From Tautonia plasticadhaerens (GTDB lineage Bacteria > Planctomycetota > Planctomycetia > Isosphaerales > Isosphaeraceae), in assembly GCF_007752535.1 (NCBI RefSeq), contig NZ_CP036426.1, positions 496,001 to 560,000 on the forward strand: a DNA stretch of 64,000 bases. Reading direction: 5' to 3'. Below the pieces are notes generated by a model. The model had not been told where the DNA came from, ran no database searches, and saw only the letters and a program-made list of their open reading frames with translations. Positions 17,797 through 25,880 of the stretch are shown here, piece by piece. Every line of letters begins with the position of its first letter. Positions within the stretch are counted from its first letter, which is position 1. Made by a program: the position numbers and the translations under genes.

Positions 17797-19095
17797 TCAG
17801 ATCTCCGTCCCGTCGGGGATGACCGAGAATTTCGGCACGACCACCACGCCGTCCCGGATCACGAACAGGCCGTGGTCGTCCGAGTCCTGCACCCGATCCC
17901 GGTTGAGGATCTTCACCCCCCGGCCGATCCGGGCGTTCTTGTCGATGATCGCGTTCTCGATGATCGTGTCGGAGCCGATGCCGATGTTCGGCCGCCCCTC
18001 CCGGCGGTTCTCCTGGATCCGGCGGTCCCCCTCGAACACGTCGGCCCCCATGATGTACGACTCCCGGATCGTCACGTTGTCGCCGATCTGGGAGCGCAGG
18101 CCGATGACCGACCGCTCCAGCACCGAGCCCCGGCCGATCGCCGCGCCGTCGGCGATCAGGCAGTCGCTCAGCGAGGAGCCGGCGATCTTCGACGGGGCCA
18201 TGTAGCGCGGCCGGGTGAAGATGGTCTTGTTGTCGGCCGCGAAGTCGAAGGGGGCGTCCATCCGGGTCAGGTCGATGTTGGCCTTGTGGAAGGCGCCGAT
18301 GGTGCCGATGTCCTCCCAGTAGCCGTCGAAGGGGTAGATCTGCACCCGGGTCTGCGGGTCGGAGATGGCGGACGGGAAGACCCCCTTGCCGAAGTCGTCG
18401 GCCTCGATCCGCGAGAGCAGGTCGACGAGCACCTTGCGGTCGAACAGGTAGATGCCCATGCTCGCCAGGTACGGGCGATTGCCGGCCCGGATGCCGCGCT
18501 GCTCCAGCCAGTCCGGGTCGGTCCGCACCGCCTCGAGGGCGTCCCGGGTCTTGGGCTTCTCGACGAAGTTGCGCACCTGGCCGTCGTGCTCGATCTGCAT
18601 GATGCCGCAGGCGGTCGCCTCCTTCTCGTCCACCGGCAGGGCGGCGATGGTGGCCGCGGACTTCGTCTCGCGGTGCAGCCGGATCATGTCCCGGAAGTCC
18701 ATCCGGTAGAGCTGGTCCCCGGAGAGGATCAGGATCAGGTCGCTGGGCTCGTGCTCGATGAGGCCCAGGTTCTGGCGGACCGCGTCGGCGGTCCCCTGGT
18801 ACCACTCCTGGTTCTCCATCGTCTGCTGGGCCGCCAGGATCTCGACGAAGCCGCCGCCGAAGGAGTCGAACTTGTAGGTGTTGGAGATGTGCCGGTGCAG
18901 GCTCAGCGAGTTGAACTGCGTGAGCACGAACATCCGGTTCAGCCCGGAGTAGATGCAGTTGGAGATCGGGATGTCGATGAGCCGGTACTTGCCGGCGATC
19001 GGCACCGCAGGCTTGCTCCGGGAGGCGGTCAGCGGGAACAGTCGGGTGCCCCGGCCGCCGCCGAGGATGAGGCAGGTGACGCTCTCTCGGGACAT
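17797..19095 (-). CDS. glgC: Glucose-1-phosphate adenylyltransferase (ADP-glucose pyrophosphorylase)
   Basis: The protein is 432 residues from ATG 19095 (AGGGGAG ribosome site). It makes ADP-glucose from ATP and glucose-1-phosphate, the committed step of bacterial glycogen synthesis. The nucleotidyltransferase signature CLILGGGRGTRLFPLT and the allosteric-site stretch SRSKPAVPIAGKYRLIDIPISNC are present. The C-terminal left-handed beta-helix is seen in repeated hexads (IADGAAIGRGSVLERSVIGLRSQIGDNVTI). The next gene downstream, after 145 nt, is a soluble Ser/Thr kinase. No glgA or glgB is near. Confidence 0.96.
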   Translation of the reverse strand: MSRESVTCLILGGGRGTRLFPLTASRSKPAVPIAGKYRLIDIPISNCIYSGLNRMFVLTQFNSLSLHRHISNTYKFDSFGGGFVEILAAQQTMENQEWYQGTADAVRQNLGLIEHEPSDLILILSGDQLYRMDFRDMIRLHRETKSAATIAALPVDEKEATACGIMQIEHDGQVRNFVEKPKTRDALEAVRTDPDWLEQRGIRAGNRPYLASMGIYLFDRKVLVDLLSRIEADDFGKGVFPSAISDPQTRVQIYPFDGYWEDIGTIGAFHKANIDLTRMDAPFDFAADNKTIFTRPRYMAPSKIAGSSLSDCLIADGAAIGRGSVLERSVIGLRSQIGDNVTIRESYIMGADVFEGDRRIQENRREGRPNIGIGSDTIIENAIIDKNARIGRGVKILNRDRVQDSDDHGLFVIRDGVVVVPKFSVIPDGTEI

Positions 19096-19279
19096 GGTTC
19101 GCTCCCCTGTGGCCGGGCCGGGCCTCGCCGCTCGGGCGGGCCGGCGCGGTGAACTCGTCTCGGATGCCGACCCATGCATCCGCCGCGCCGCACGTCCAGT
19201 CAGTCGATCCGGCCGGGAGGCCCGGGACCGGCCCGTCGACCCCGGCGGGGCCCGAGGTCCGGGCCGGCGAGCCCCCCTC

Positions 19280-19301
19280 GGCCCGCCCCCCGGGCGGGGC
19301 C
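19280..19301. terminator. GC-rich hairpin downstream of a small conserved gene
   Basis: GGCCCGCCC and GGGCGGGGCC can pair with one bulged G around a CCC loop. It lies about 50 nt past the stop of the minus-strand 107-residue protein gene and ahead of glgC. It has no T-tract; in sequence this GC-rich, chance hairpins are common. Confidence 0.3.
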
Positions 19302-19348
19302 GACGGCCCTCGCCCTCGGCCCAGCTCCGCCCCGAGGCGCCCCCGCCC

Positions 19349-19672
19349 TCACCAGCCGAGCGACATGTTCGACTCGATCACCCGACGGGCCTGGTCCAGG
19401 TCGGTCCCGGTCTGCTGCATGTACAGGCGGACGGCATGAAGCTTATCACCCCGGGCGCTGGACAGGCACTCCCGGGCCTTCGTACACGGGTCGATCCCGC
19501 CCTCGATCCCCAGCAACCGTTTCGAGATCACCCAGGCGTCCCGGGGCCGATGCGTCACCCGGAGGACCTCCTCGCCCGGGTAATTCGACTCGGCGAAGGT
19601 CCGCGCGGCCGACTCATTGTCGACACACGCGATCATGATATGGGAAGTGGTCTCGACCTCGAAGAGAGGCAT
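19349..19672 (-). CDS. Small conserved protein of unknown function
   Basis: The protein has 107 residues, with a composition less GC-driven than the shadows around it. It begins MPLFEVETTSHIMIACVDNESAARTFAESNYPGEEV, which resembles a small alpha/beta domain, and the second half is helical (GDKLHAVRLYMQQTGTDLDQARRVIES). It has two cysteines (C16, and C63/C69 in DPCTKAREC) but no clear metal site. It has no signal peptide. The family is not recognised. Its upstream region carries a 22-bp direct repeat that could be an operator. Confidence 0.75.
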   Translation of the reverse strand: MPLFEVETTSHIMIACVDNESAARTFAESNYPGEEVLRVTHRPRDAWVISKRLLGIEGGIDPCTKARECLSSARGDKLHAVRLYMQQTGTDLDQARRVIESNMSLGW

Positions 19673-20081
19673 GGCGACAGCCCCCGTTCATGACGAGTCG
19701 GGCGGACGGCCGCAGGACGTGACGTGTCGGGCGGACGGCCGCGGGGCTCGACGGAAGGTGATGGGAATGGGTATTCCGCCGTCTGGCATCCTAAGAGTCG
19801 CCCCCGGGGCGGTCAAACCCCCAACGCCGGGAAATGGCGAGGGGGCGCCGGTCGTCGGGCCGGGGTCGGATGGTGGGATTCCCGAGGATCAAACCGACAT
19901 CCCGGGAGGGGGCGGTCGTGCGACGGGCCCCCGGCCGTGCCTCCCGGGGGGCGGGCACCCGCTCGCGACGGGCGGCCGGTCTGCTACGATGGCGAGGATC
20001 AGGCGTCCGGCCCGGGATGCGGGGCCCTCGGGCCGGTCCGGGGTCGGCCCGGTGCCAGCAACCACCGAGGGGGAGTCGAGG
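19673..20081. other. Divergent intergenic region with direct repeat
   Basis: About 410 nt separate the 107-residue protein (-) and the PVC cytochrome (+). Apart from the direct repeat near the left end I see no gene. An upstream-extended frame of the cytochrome gene crosses it, but its Arg/Gly-rich translation and lack of a ribosome site argue against use. Confidence 0.5.
19692..19742. repeat. 22-bp direct repeat, two copies 29 bp apart
   Basis: Copies at 19692-19713 and 19721-19742 read GACG(A/T)GTCGGGCGGACGGCCGC, with one mismatch and a 7-nt spacer. The 12-bp core GCGGACGGCCGC is itself nearly palindromic (10 of 12 positions). The repeat lies 20-70 nt upstream of the start of the minus-strand 107-residue protein, where an operator would lie. 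A recent small duplication is the other explanation. Confidence 0.6.
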
Positions 20082-23075
20082 ATGACGGGACGCGATCGGA
20101 GGCCGATTGGCCGGACCGGGGCGCGGTGGCGAGGGCTGGCGGCGGTCGGGCTGATGTCCCTGGCGGTCGACCCTTCGGCCCTCGCCCGCCAGGACGAGGG
20201 GCGCGGGCCCCGGGGGCCGGAGGAATCCGCGGCGCAGGTGCAGCCCGACCCCGGCCTGCGCGTCGAGCTGGTCGCCGCCGAGCCCGACGTCACCAGCCCG
20301 GTGGCGATGGCCTTCGACGAGCGCGGCCGGCTCTGGGTCGTCGAGATGCGCGACTACCCCAACGGCCCCGCCGAGGGCCGGCCCCCCGAGGGCCGCATCG
20401 CCCTCCTCGACGACCCCGACGGCGACGGCCGCTTCGAACGGATCTCGACCTTCGCCGACGGCCTCCTGTTCGCCAACGGCATCCTCCCCTGGAAGGACGG
20501 CGCGGTCGTCACCGCCGCCCCCCACGTCGTCTGGCTGAGGGACACCGACGGCGACGACAGGGCCGACCGCCGCGAGGTCCTCTACGAGGGCTTCGCCGTC
20601 GAGAACCCCCAGCTCCGGGTCAGCCACCCGACGCTCGGCCTCGACGGCTGGATTTACGTCGCCAACGGCCTCCGGGGGGGCCAGGTCCGCCGCGCCGGCG
20701 ACCCCGACGCCGAGCCCGTCGACCTCTCCGGCCGCGATTTCCGCTTCGACCCGATCCACGACCGCGCCGAGGCCGTCGCCGGCATGGGCCAATACGGCCT
20801 GACCTTCGACGACTGGGGCCGACGCTTCGTCTGCACCAATCGCAACCACCTCGTCCCGATCATCCTGGAAGACCGATACGCCCGCCGGAACCCGTACCTC
20901 GCCGCCCCGGATCCCGCCTCCGACAACCAGGCCGCCGGGGGCGCCGCGTCGGTCTTCCCGCTGGTCGACCAGTTCACCACCTCGTCCCTCCACATCGGCA
21001 GCTTCAGCGCCGCCTGCGGCGTGACGATCTACCGGGGCGACCTCCTCCCCGACCCCTACCGGGGCTCCGCCTTCACCTGCGAGCCCACCGGGAGCCTCGT
21101 CCACCAGGAAGTCCTCTCCCCCGACGGCGCCGGGTTCGACTGGCACCCGCCCCGAGAGGGGGTCGAGTTCCTCGCCAGCACCGACCCCTGGACCCGCCCC
21201 GTCTCCCTCGCCCACGGCCCCGACGGCGCCCTGTACGTCGTCGACATGTACCGCGCCGTCATCGAGCACCCCCAGTGGATGCCGCCGGAACTCCGGGACC
21301 GCCCCGACCTGCTCGACGGCAAGGACCGCGGCCGGATCTGGCGGATCGTCCCCGAGGATCGATCCGAGCAGCCGCGGCGCCCCGACCTGGCCTCCGCCTC
21401 GACCCCCGACCTCGTCGAGGCACTCTCCCACCCCGACGCCTGGCACCGGACCACCGCCCAGCGTCTCCTCCTCCAGAATCAGGATCCCGACGCCGTCTCC
21501 CCCCTCCGGGAGGCCGCCCGGGGCTCCGACTCCCCCCTCGCTCGGGTCCACGCCTCCTGGCTGCTCGACCACGCCGGGGACCTGGACGACGAGACCATCC
21601 TCGGCCTCCTCCGGGCCGACCACCCCCGCCTCCGGGAGCAGGGCGCCCTGCTCGCCGAGCGTCGGGTCGCCGACTCTCCCCCGCTCCAGGAGGCCCTGAT
21701 CGCCCTGGCCGACGACCCCGACCCCCGGGTCCGCTTCCAGGCCGCCCTGGGGCTCGGATTCTGGGACTCCGACCGCATCCTCGACCCCCTGGCGACTATT
21801 GCCCTCCTGGGCGCCGATGACCGCTGGACTAGGGCCGCCGTCGCCAGCGCCGTCCCCGACCGGGCCGGGTCACTCGTCCTCACCCTCCTCTCCCCGGCCC
21901 ACGACCTCGCCGACGATCCCGACCCCGGCCGCCTCGAACTCCTCCGGGAGCTGCTCGCCCTGGTCGGGGCCCGACGAGACCCCGACGAGTGCGCCTCCGT
22001 GCTCTCCGCCCTCTGGGCGATCGACCCGGATTCCAACCCCGATCGCTGGATCCTCGCCGGGCTCGACGGCCTCTCGGAGGGCCTCTCGCGGCGTGGCACC
22101 CGCCTCGACGCCTTCCTCGGCCAGCTCCCCGAATCCATCGCCGACCGCACGGCCGCCGCGCTCACCGGGTTCGCCGAGATCGCCGCCGACCCCGACCGCC
22201 CGGTCGAGGCCCGCACCGACGCCCTCCGGCTCCTCGCCCATGCCCCCTGGGACGTGGCCGCCCCCACCCTCTCCTCGATCCTCCTCGACGAGCCGATCCA
22301 GGACCTCCGGATCGCTTCGGCCCGCGCGCTTTCCTCCCGGACGGAGCCGGAGGTCGCCGCGATCCTGCTCGGACCCTGGCGGGCCCTCACCCCCGCCGTC
22401 CGCCGGGAGGTCGCCACCGCCCTGCTATCCCGCCCCGAGCGGGCCTCGGCGCTGCTCGACGCCCTCGACGCCGGGCTGCTCTCCCCCGGCGACCTCGACG
22501 CGACCCAGTCCCGTCGCCTGACCGACCACCGCTCCCCCGAGATCCGGGACCGGGCCCGATCCCTGCTCGCCTCCCGCCTCCCCGGCGACCGCGCCGAGGC
22601 GCTCGAACGCTACCGGGCCGCCCTCACACTCCCCGCCGACCCGCACCGGGGCCGGGAGGTCTTCCGAAGGGCCTGCGCCGCCTGCCACGTCATCGAGGGC
22701 GTCGGCACCGCCGTCGGCCCCGACGTCGGCGACACCCGCACCAAGACCAAGGAACAGCTCCTCTCCGACATCATCAACCCCAATGGGGCGATTGATGCGA
22801 ATTACGTCACCTACACCGTCGCTACCGTCGACGGCCAGGTCCTCGGCGGCCTGATCGCCTCCGAGACGGCCTCCGCCCTCACCCTCCTCCGCGCCGAGGG
22901 CCAGTCCGACACCGTCCTGAAGCAGGACATCGAGGAGATGCGTTCCGACGGCATCTCCCTCATGCCCGAGGGCATCGAGAAGGACATCACCGTCGACCAG
23001 ATGGCCGACCTGCTCGACTACCTCAAGGACTGGCGCTACATGGACGGCGCCGTCCCCGTGGGGGATGGGGGTTGA
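20082..23075 (+). CDS. PVC-type heme-binding CxxCH protein with beta-propeller and HEAT repeats
   Basis: The protein is 997 residues from ATG 20082 (GAGGGGGAG upstream). It has a signal peptide (about 1-36). The N-terminal half is the NHL/beta-propeller-like domain of these proteins (VELVAAEPDVTSPVAMAFDERGRLWVVEMRDYP, DDPDGDGRFERISTFADGL). The middle has HEAT-like repeats (about 430-800). The C-terminal cytochrome c domain has C865-A-A-C868-H869 with GPDVG further on and LMPEGIE near the end, where the axial Met is expected. Such proteins are abundant in Planctomycetes and Verrucomicrobia and are thought to be periplasmic redox or sugar-oxidising enzymes. The substrate is unknown. A paralogue is encoded at 48.9 kb. 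Confidence 0.94.
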   Translation: MTGRDRRPIGRTGARWRGLAAVGLMSLAVDPSALARQDEGRGPRGPEESAAQVQPDPGLRVELVAAEPDVTSPVAMAFDERGRLWVVEMRDYPNGPAEGRPPEGRIALLDDPDGDGRFERISTFADGLLFANGILPWKDGAVVTAAPHVVWLRDTDGDDRADRREVLYEGFAVENPQLRVSHPTLGLDGWIYVANGLRGGQVRRAGDPDAEPVDLSGRDFRFDPIHDRAEAVAGMGQYGLTFDDWGRRFVCTNRNHLVPIILEDRYARRNPYLAAPDPASDNQAAGGAASVFPLVDQFTTSSLHIGSFSAACGVTIYRGDLLPDPYRGSAFTCEPTGSLVHQEVLSPDGAGFDWHPPREGVEFLASTDPWTRPVSLAHGPDGALYVVDMYRAVIEHPQWMPPELRDRPDLLDGKDRGRIWRIVPEDRSEQPRRPDLASASTPDLVEALSHPDAWHRTTAQRLLLQNQDPDAVSPLREAARGSDSPLARVHASWLLDHAGDLDDETILGLLRADHPRLREQGALLAERRVADSPPLQEALIALADDPDPRVRFQAALGLGFWDSDRILDPLATIALLGADDRWTRAAVASAVPDRAGSLVLTLLSPAHDLADDPDPGRLELLRELLALVGARRDPDECASVLSALWAIDPDSNPDRWILAGLDGLSEGLSRRGTRLDAFLGQLPESIADRTAAALTGFAEIAADPDRPVEARTDALRLLAHAPWDVAAPTLSSILLDEPIQDLRIASARALSSRTEPEVAAILLGPWRALTPAVRREVATALLSRPERASALLDALDAGLLSPGDLDATQSRRLTDHRSPEIRDRARSLLASRLPGDRAEALERYRAALTLPADPHRGREVFRRACAACHVIEGVGTAVGPDVGDTRTKTKEQLLSDIINPNGAIDANYVTYTVATVDGQVLGGLIASETASALTLLRAEGQSDTVLKQDIEEMRSDGISLMPEGIEKDITVDQMADLLDYLKDWRYMDGAVPVGDGG

Positions 23076-23176
23076 GCCTGATAGGATGGCGGTCGACTGC
23101 CGGCCCATTACAATCGGGGAGGGAGCCCCTGAATGTCTCAGTGCCGGGGATCGACCATTGGGAGTCGACGTCGCCG

Positions 23177-23668
23177 ATGGGAATCACCGACTTCCTGGGG
23201 GGGAGGGGCGAGGCGATTGCCTTCGCCAGGCTCACGCGAATATGCCGGACAGACGCCGACCTGCCATTCTTCTGGCCGCATTTTCTGGGTGAGAAATGCG
23301 AGACCTTCGACTTCCTGGTGGAACTTGTCGACGCGGGGGAAAGAACGCCGTTCTTCTTCGTTCAAGTGAAGACCACACGCAAGAGCTTCACCACGACCCA
23401 GTCGCCGCCCCGGCTCCGGGTCGAGGTCGCCGAGAAAGACATCCGCCGGATGGCCTCATATCCGGCGCCGACCTACATCATCGGCGTCCAGGAAGTCGAG
23501 GAGCGAGCCTTCATCGTGTCGGTCCTCGGAACCATGTCGGACGCGATTTCGTCGATCTCGACGGCCCACGAGCTCACCGGTGAGACCCTTTGGCTGTTGT
23601 GGGACGAGGTCCGCGATTACTGGCGGGAACACGAGATGAGTCATCTGGCCTCGTCATTCCTGAACTGA
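23177..23668 (+). CDS. DUF4365-like protein (PD-(D/E)XK nuclease-fold candidate)
   Basis: The protein is about 163 residues from ATG 23177; the frame stays open back to a TTG at 23072 but homology-like sequence starts at MGITDFLGGRGEAIAFARL. Key features are FWPHFLGEKCETFDFLVELVD followed by TPFFFVQVKTTRKS; the acidic residue and the QVK segment are placed as in the DUF4365 domain, which is related to PD-(D/E)XK nucleases. The sequence is visibly less GC-rich than its neighbours, hinting at acquisition. It is followed 9 nt later by a gene of similar design. It could be a nuclease-like effector or defence component; I cannot assign a role. Confidence 0.72.
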   Translation: MGITDFLGGRGEAIAFARLTRICRTDADLPFFWPHFLGEKCETFDFLVELVDAGERTPFFFVQVKTTRKSFTTTQSPPRLRVEVAEKDIRRMASYPAPTYIIGVQEVEERAFIVSVLGTMSDAISSISTAHELTGETLWLLWDEVRDYWREHEMSHLASSFLN

Positions 23669-23677
23669 GGTGACGCC

Positions 23678-24154
23678 GTGACGGAGGATGCAATCGCTCG
23701 GCTGATGGAGGATCGGGCACGGGCATTGGCCGCGATCATCCTGACCCGCAGGGGCGACCTGACGATCTCGGAGACCAGCCAGGAGGCCGGCCTGGATTTT
23801 CACGTCACCATCGCTCGCGAAGACAAGCCAATGCGGCTCATCTTCGGTGTCCTCATCAAGGGGATCCCCTCGCCCCTGACGATCGAACAGGCCGACCGGG
23901 TCCTCGGGCCGACGATGGGGCAGTTCCAGGGGATGAGGAAGTTCACCTACCCGGTCTGCCTGTTCTTCTTCACCCTCCGCGAGGACCAGGCGTTCTTCTC
24001 CTGGCTCGCCGAGCCGGCCCTGATCGGCGACGCCCCCAAGCTCGTCCACCATCGCGAGCCCCATTGCGTCCAACTGACCGATGAGCTCCTCGGGCGGGTC
24101 GTCGATCGGATTGTCGGCTGGTACGACGCGGTCGAGGCCGTGCTAATCGTCTAG
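23678..24154 (+). CDS. Partner protein of the DUF4365-like gene, unknown function
   Basis: The protein is 158 residues from a GTG start at 23678 (TGAGGTGA upstream), 9 nt after the preceding stop, so the pair is surely co-translated. GLDFHVTIA followed by RLIFGVLIKGI has the same spacing logic as the D...FxVQxK core of the first protein, so it may be a diverged member of the same fold, with the catalytic Gln/Thr context lost. The C-terminal half contains FTYPVCLFFFTLREDQAFFSWLAEPAL. There is no signal peptide. The family is not recognised with confidence. Confidence 0.7.
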   Translation: MTEDAIARLMEDRARALAAIILTRRGDLTISETSQEAGLDFHVTIAREDKPMRLIFGVLIKGIPSPLTIEQADRVLGPTMGQFQGMRKFTYPVCLFFFTLREDQAFFSWLAEPALIGDAPKLVHHREPHCVQLTDELLGRVVDRIVGWYDAVEAVLIV

Positions 24155-24223
24155 CAGCGCCCTTCGTGTCGAGTCTCGACCGAGTCCGATCGTCCCCTCC
24201 ATCGCCCGGAGCCCCACCCTCCC

Positions 24224-24889
24224 ATGAGCGCCGCCCCGACCCCCGACCCGATCGCCCTGGCCGACCGCCTCGCCGCCCTGTACACGCCGGTCGTCGCCGA
24301 CGTGCTCGACCGCATCGGCTACCGGGACCAGTGCCCCCGGGCCGACGTCCGGCCGCTGGCCCCCGACATGCGCTGCGCGGGAGTCGCCCGGACGGTGCAC
24401 ACGGTCGTCTCCCCGACCCTCGACCCCCCCGAGCCCTACAAGGGGGAGATGGAGGCCGTGGACGCGCTGAAGGCCGGCGACGTGATGGTCGTCTCCCGGT
24501 GCGAGTGGAGCTTCTGGGGCGAACTGCTCTCGACCGCCGCCCGGTACCGGGGCTGCCGGGGCGTCCTGATCGACGGCTTCACCCGGGACACGAAGGCGAT
24601 CATGGAGATGGGCTACCCCGTCTTCTGTCGGGGCATCCACCCGGCCGACAGCCTCGGCCGGCTCGACGTCGACGCCTTCGACGTGCCCATCGAGTTCGGC
24701 GGCGTCTCCGTCCGCCCCGGCGACCTCGTCCTCGCCGACCACGACGGCATCGTCTTCGTCCCCGCCGTCGCCGCCGAGGAGGCGATCTCGAGGGCCGAGG
24801 AGAAGGTCCGGGGCGAGAACCTCGTCCGGGACAAGCTCGCCGAAGGGATGACCGTCACCGAGGCCTTCCGACGCTTCGGGGTGCTCTGA
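24224..24889 (+). CDS. RraA family protein (aldolase / regulator-of-RNase-like fold)
   Basis: The protein has 221 residues. The diagnostic stretch RGCRGVLIDGFTRDTKAI contains the Arg-Asp pair used for metal and substrate binding in the HMG/CHA aldolase-like members. Other typical parts are TPVVADVLDRIGYRDQCP, GDVMVVS and FGGVSVRPGDLVLADHDGIVFVPA. The family includes both RNase E inhibitors and 4-hydroxy-4-methyl-2-oxoglutarate aldolases. Retention of the R/D pair and the free-living context favour an enzyme, but the substrate is unknown. It stands alone downstream of the DUF4365-like pair. Confidence 0.88.
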   Translation: MSAAPTPDPIALADRLAALYTPVVADVLDRIGYRDQCPRADVRPLAPDMRCAGVARTVHTVVSPTLDPPEPYKGEMEAVDALKAGDVMVVSRCEWSFWGELLSTAARYRGCRGVLIDGFTRDTKAIMEMGYPVFCRGIHPADSLGRLDVDAFDVPIEFGGVSVRPGDLVLADHDGIVFVPAVAAEEAISRAEEKVRGENLVRDKLAEGMTVTEAFRRFGVL

Positions 24890-25880
24890 TCCCGCGCCGA
24901 TGCGAGTCGGTCGGCCCTCCGATCGACTGCCCCGCCCGAAAACCGCCCGATTCGAGTGACTGCCCCGCCCCGATTCCGCGATGATATAGGCATGGGACGG
25001 CCCCCTGTCCGTCCCCGGCGGTCACCTTCCTCGCCCCGGGGGAGACACGGCCGGGCCCCGTTCGTTGGAAATCCGGATGCTCGACGAGGCCGGACCCTCG
25101 GCTCGCGAGGCCGGCCCACGCGCCCGGTCGAGTCGATGCTCCTCCGGTGGCCCGGCCTCGGCGACGATGGACCGCTCGGTGTCCCGAATCCGCATCGGGT
25201 CGGGACCGGGAAGGCGCCGATCAAACCCGCCTGCCGATTTGGCGGTCGCCGCCCCGGTGCCTCGGGCCCCCTCGATCCCCGAGGCGAGGCCGGAGCCGTT
25301 CCCGAAACGGACGGGCTACCTTCGGCGTAAGTTCTTTCGGGGAAACGAGGGACCGAATGTTGCCTCCTGCTCGCTGAGGCGCACCGCCCGCCCCGGGGTC
25401 CGTCCCGGTGGATCTCGGGCGCGCATCCGCGAGGGGCGCGACTCTCGCAGGCCCGGGAAAGATTTCGGCGCCGAACGAAGCCACCTGCCGATCCGGCAGG
25501 CGGCATCCCCTCCTCCGCTCGGCCCGATTCGGGGGCCTGGCGGAGGCGCCTCGATTCCCGAAACGACGGCGGAAGGGAGGACGCAACTCCTTGCCACGAA
25601 TGGGCGAATCGCCCCAGGACACCGGCACGCCGGGGCGCACCGTTCGCGTCCGAGGGGACAGAGCCCGCCCCGCCCCGGACGCTCGACTCGCGGCCGACCT
25701 CGGTTCCGCCGACGGGGACCGGTCGACCCGGAAGACCGGCTCCGATTTCCCGGAACGAACCGAACGGCGATGGCGTAACCCGTTCTCAGACAAGAATAAA
25801 CCCGGTGTCGCCCCCGCTCCTCTCGGGCGCACCGGGCCGATGGGGATGGGATCGCATCCTCAAGCCCGGCCGGGCTGACT
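24890..25880. other. Gene-free stretch of about 1 kb
   Basis: It lies between the convergent RraA-like and M81 genes. Every ORF in it has random-looking Arg/Pro/Gly-rich translations and no start context. It holds a perfect small hairpin (CCTGCCG-ATC-CGGCAGG, 25484-25500) and two diverged copies of an approximately 80-bp element (listed separately). It looks like decayed or repeat-derived sequence. Confidence 0.5.
25230..25565. repeat. Two diverged copies of an approximately 80-bp element
   Basis: Copies run from 25230 to 25309 and from 25484 to 25565. Both begin with CCTGCCGAT and end with TTCCCGAAACG, with 60 and 62 nt between these anchors, so length is conserved while the interior has diverged. 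A third, isolated TTCCCGGAACG occurs at 25747-25757. A dispersed repeat family in gene-free DNA is the simplest reading. It was matched by eye only. Confidence 0.35.

Noticed and set aside
25484-25500. Perfect hairpin CCTGCCG-ATC-CGGCAGG as a terminator
   Set aside because: It is about 600 nt from the nearest stop codon, with no T-tract. In this base composition such hairpins arise by chance.
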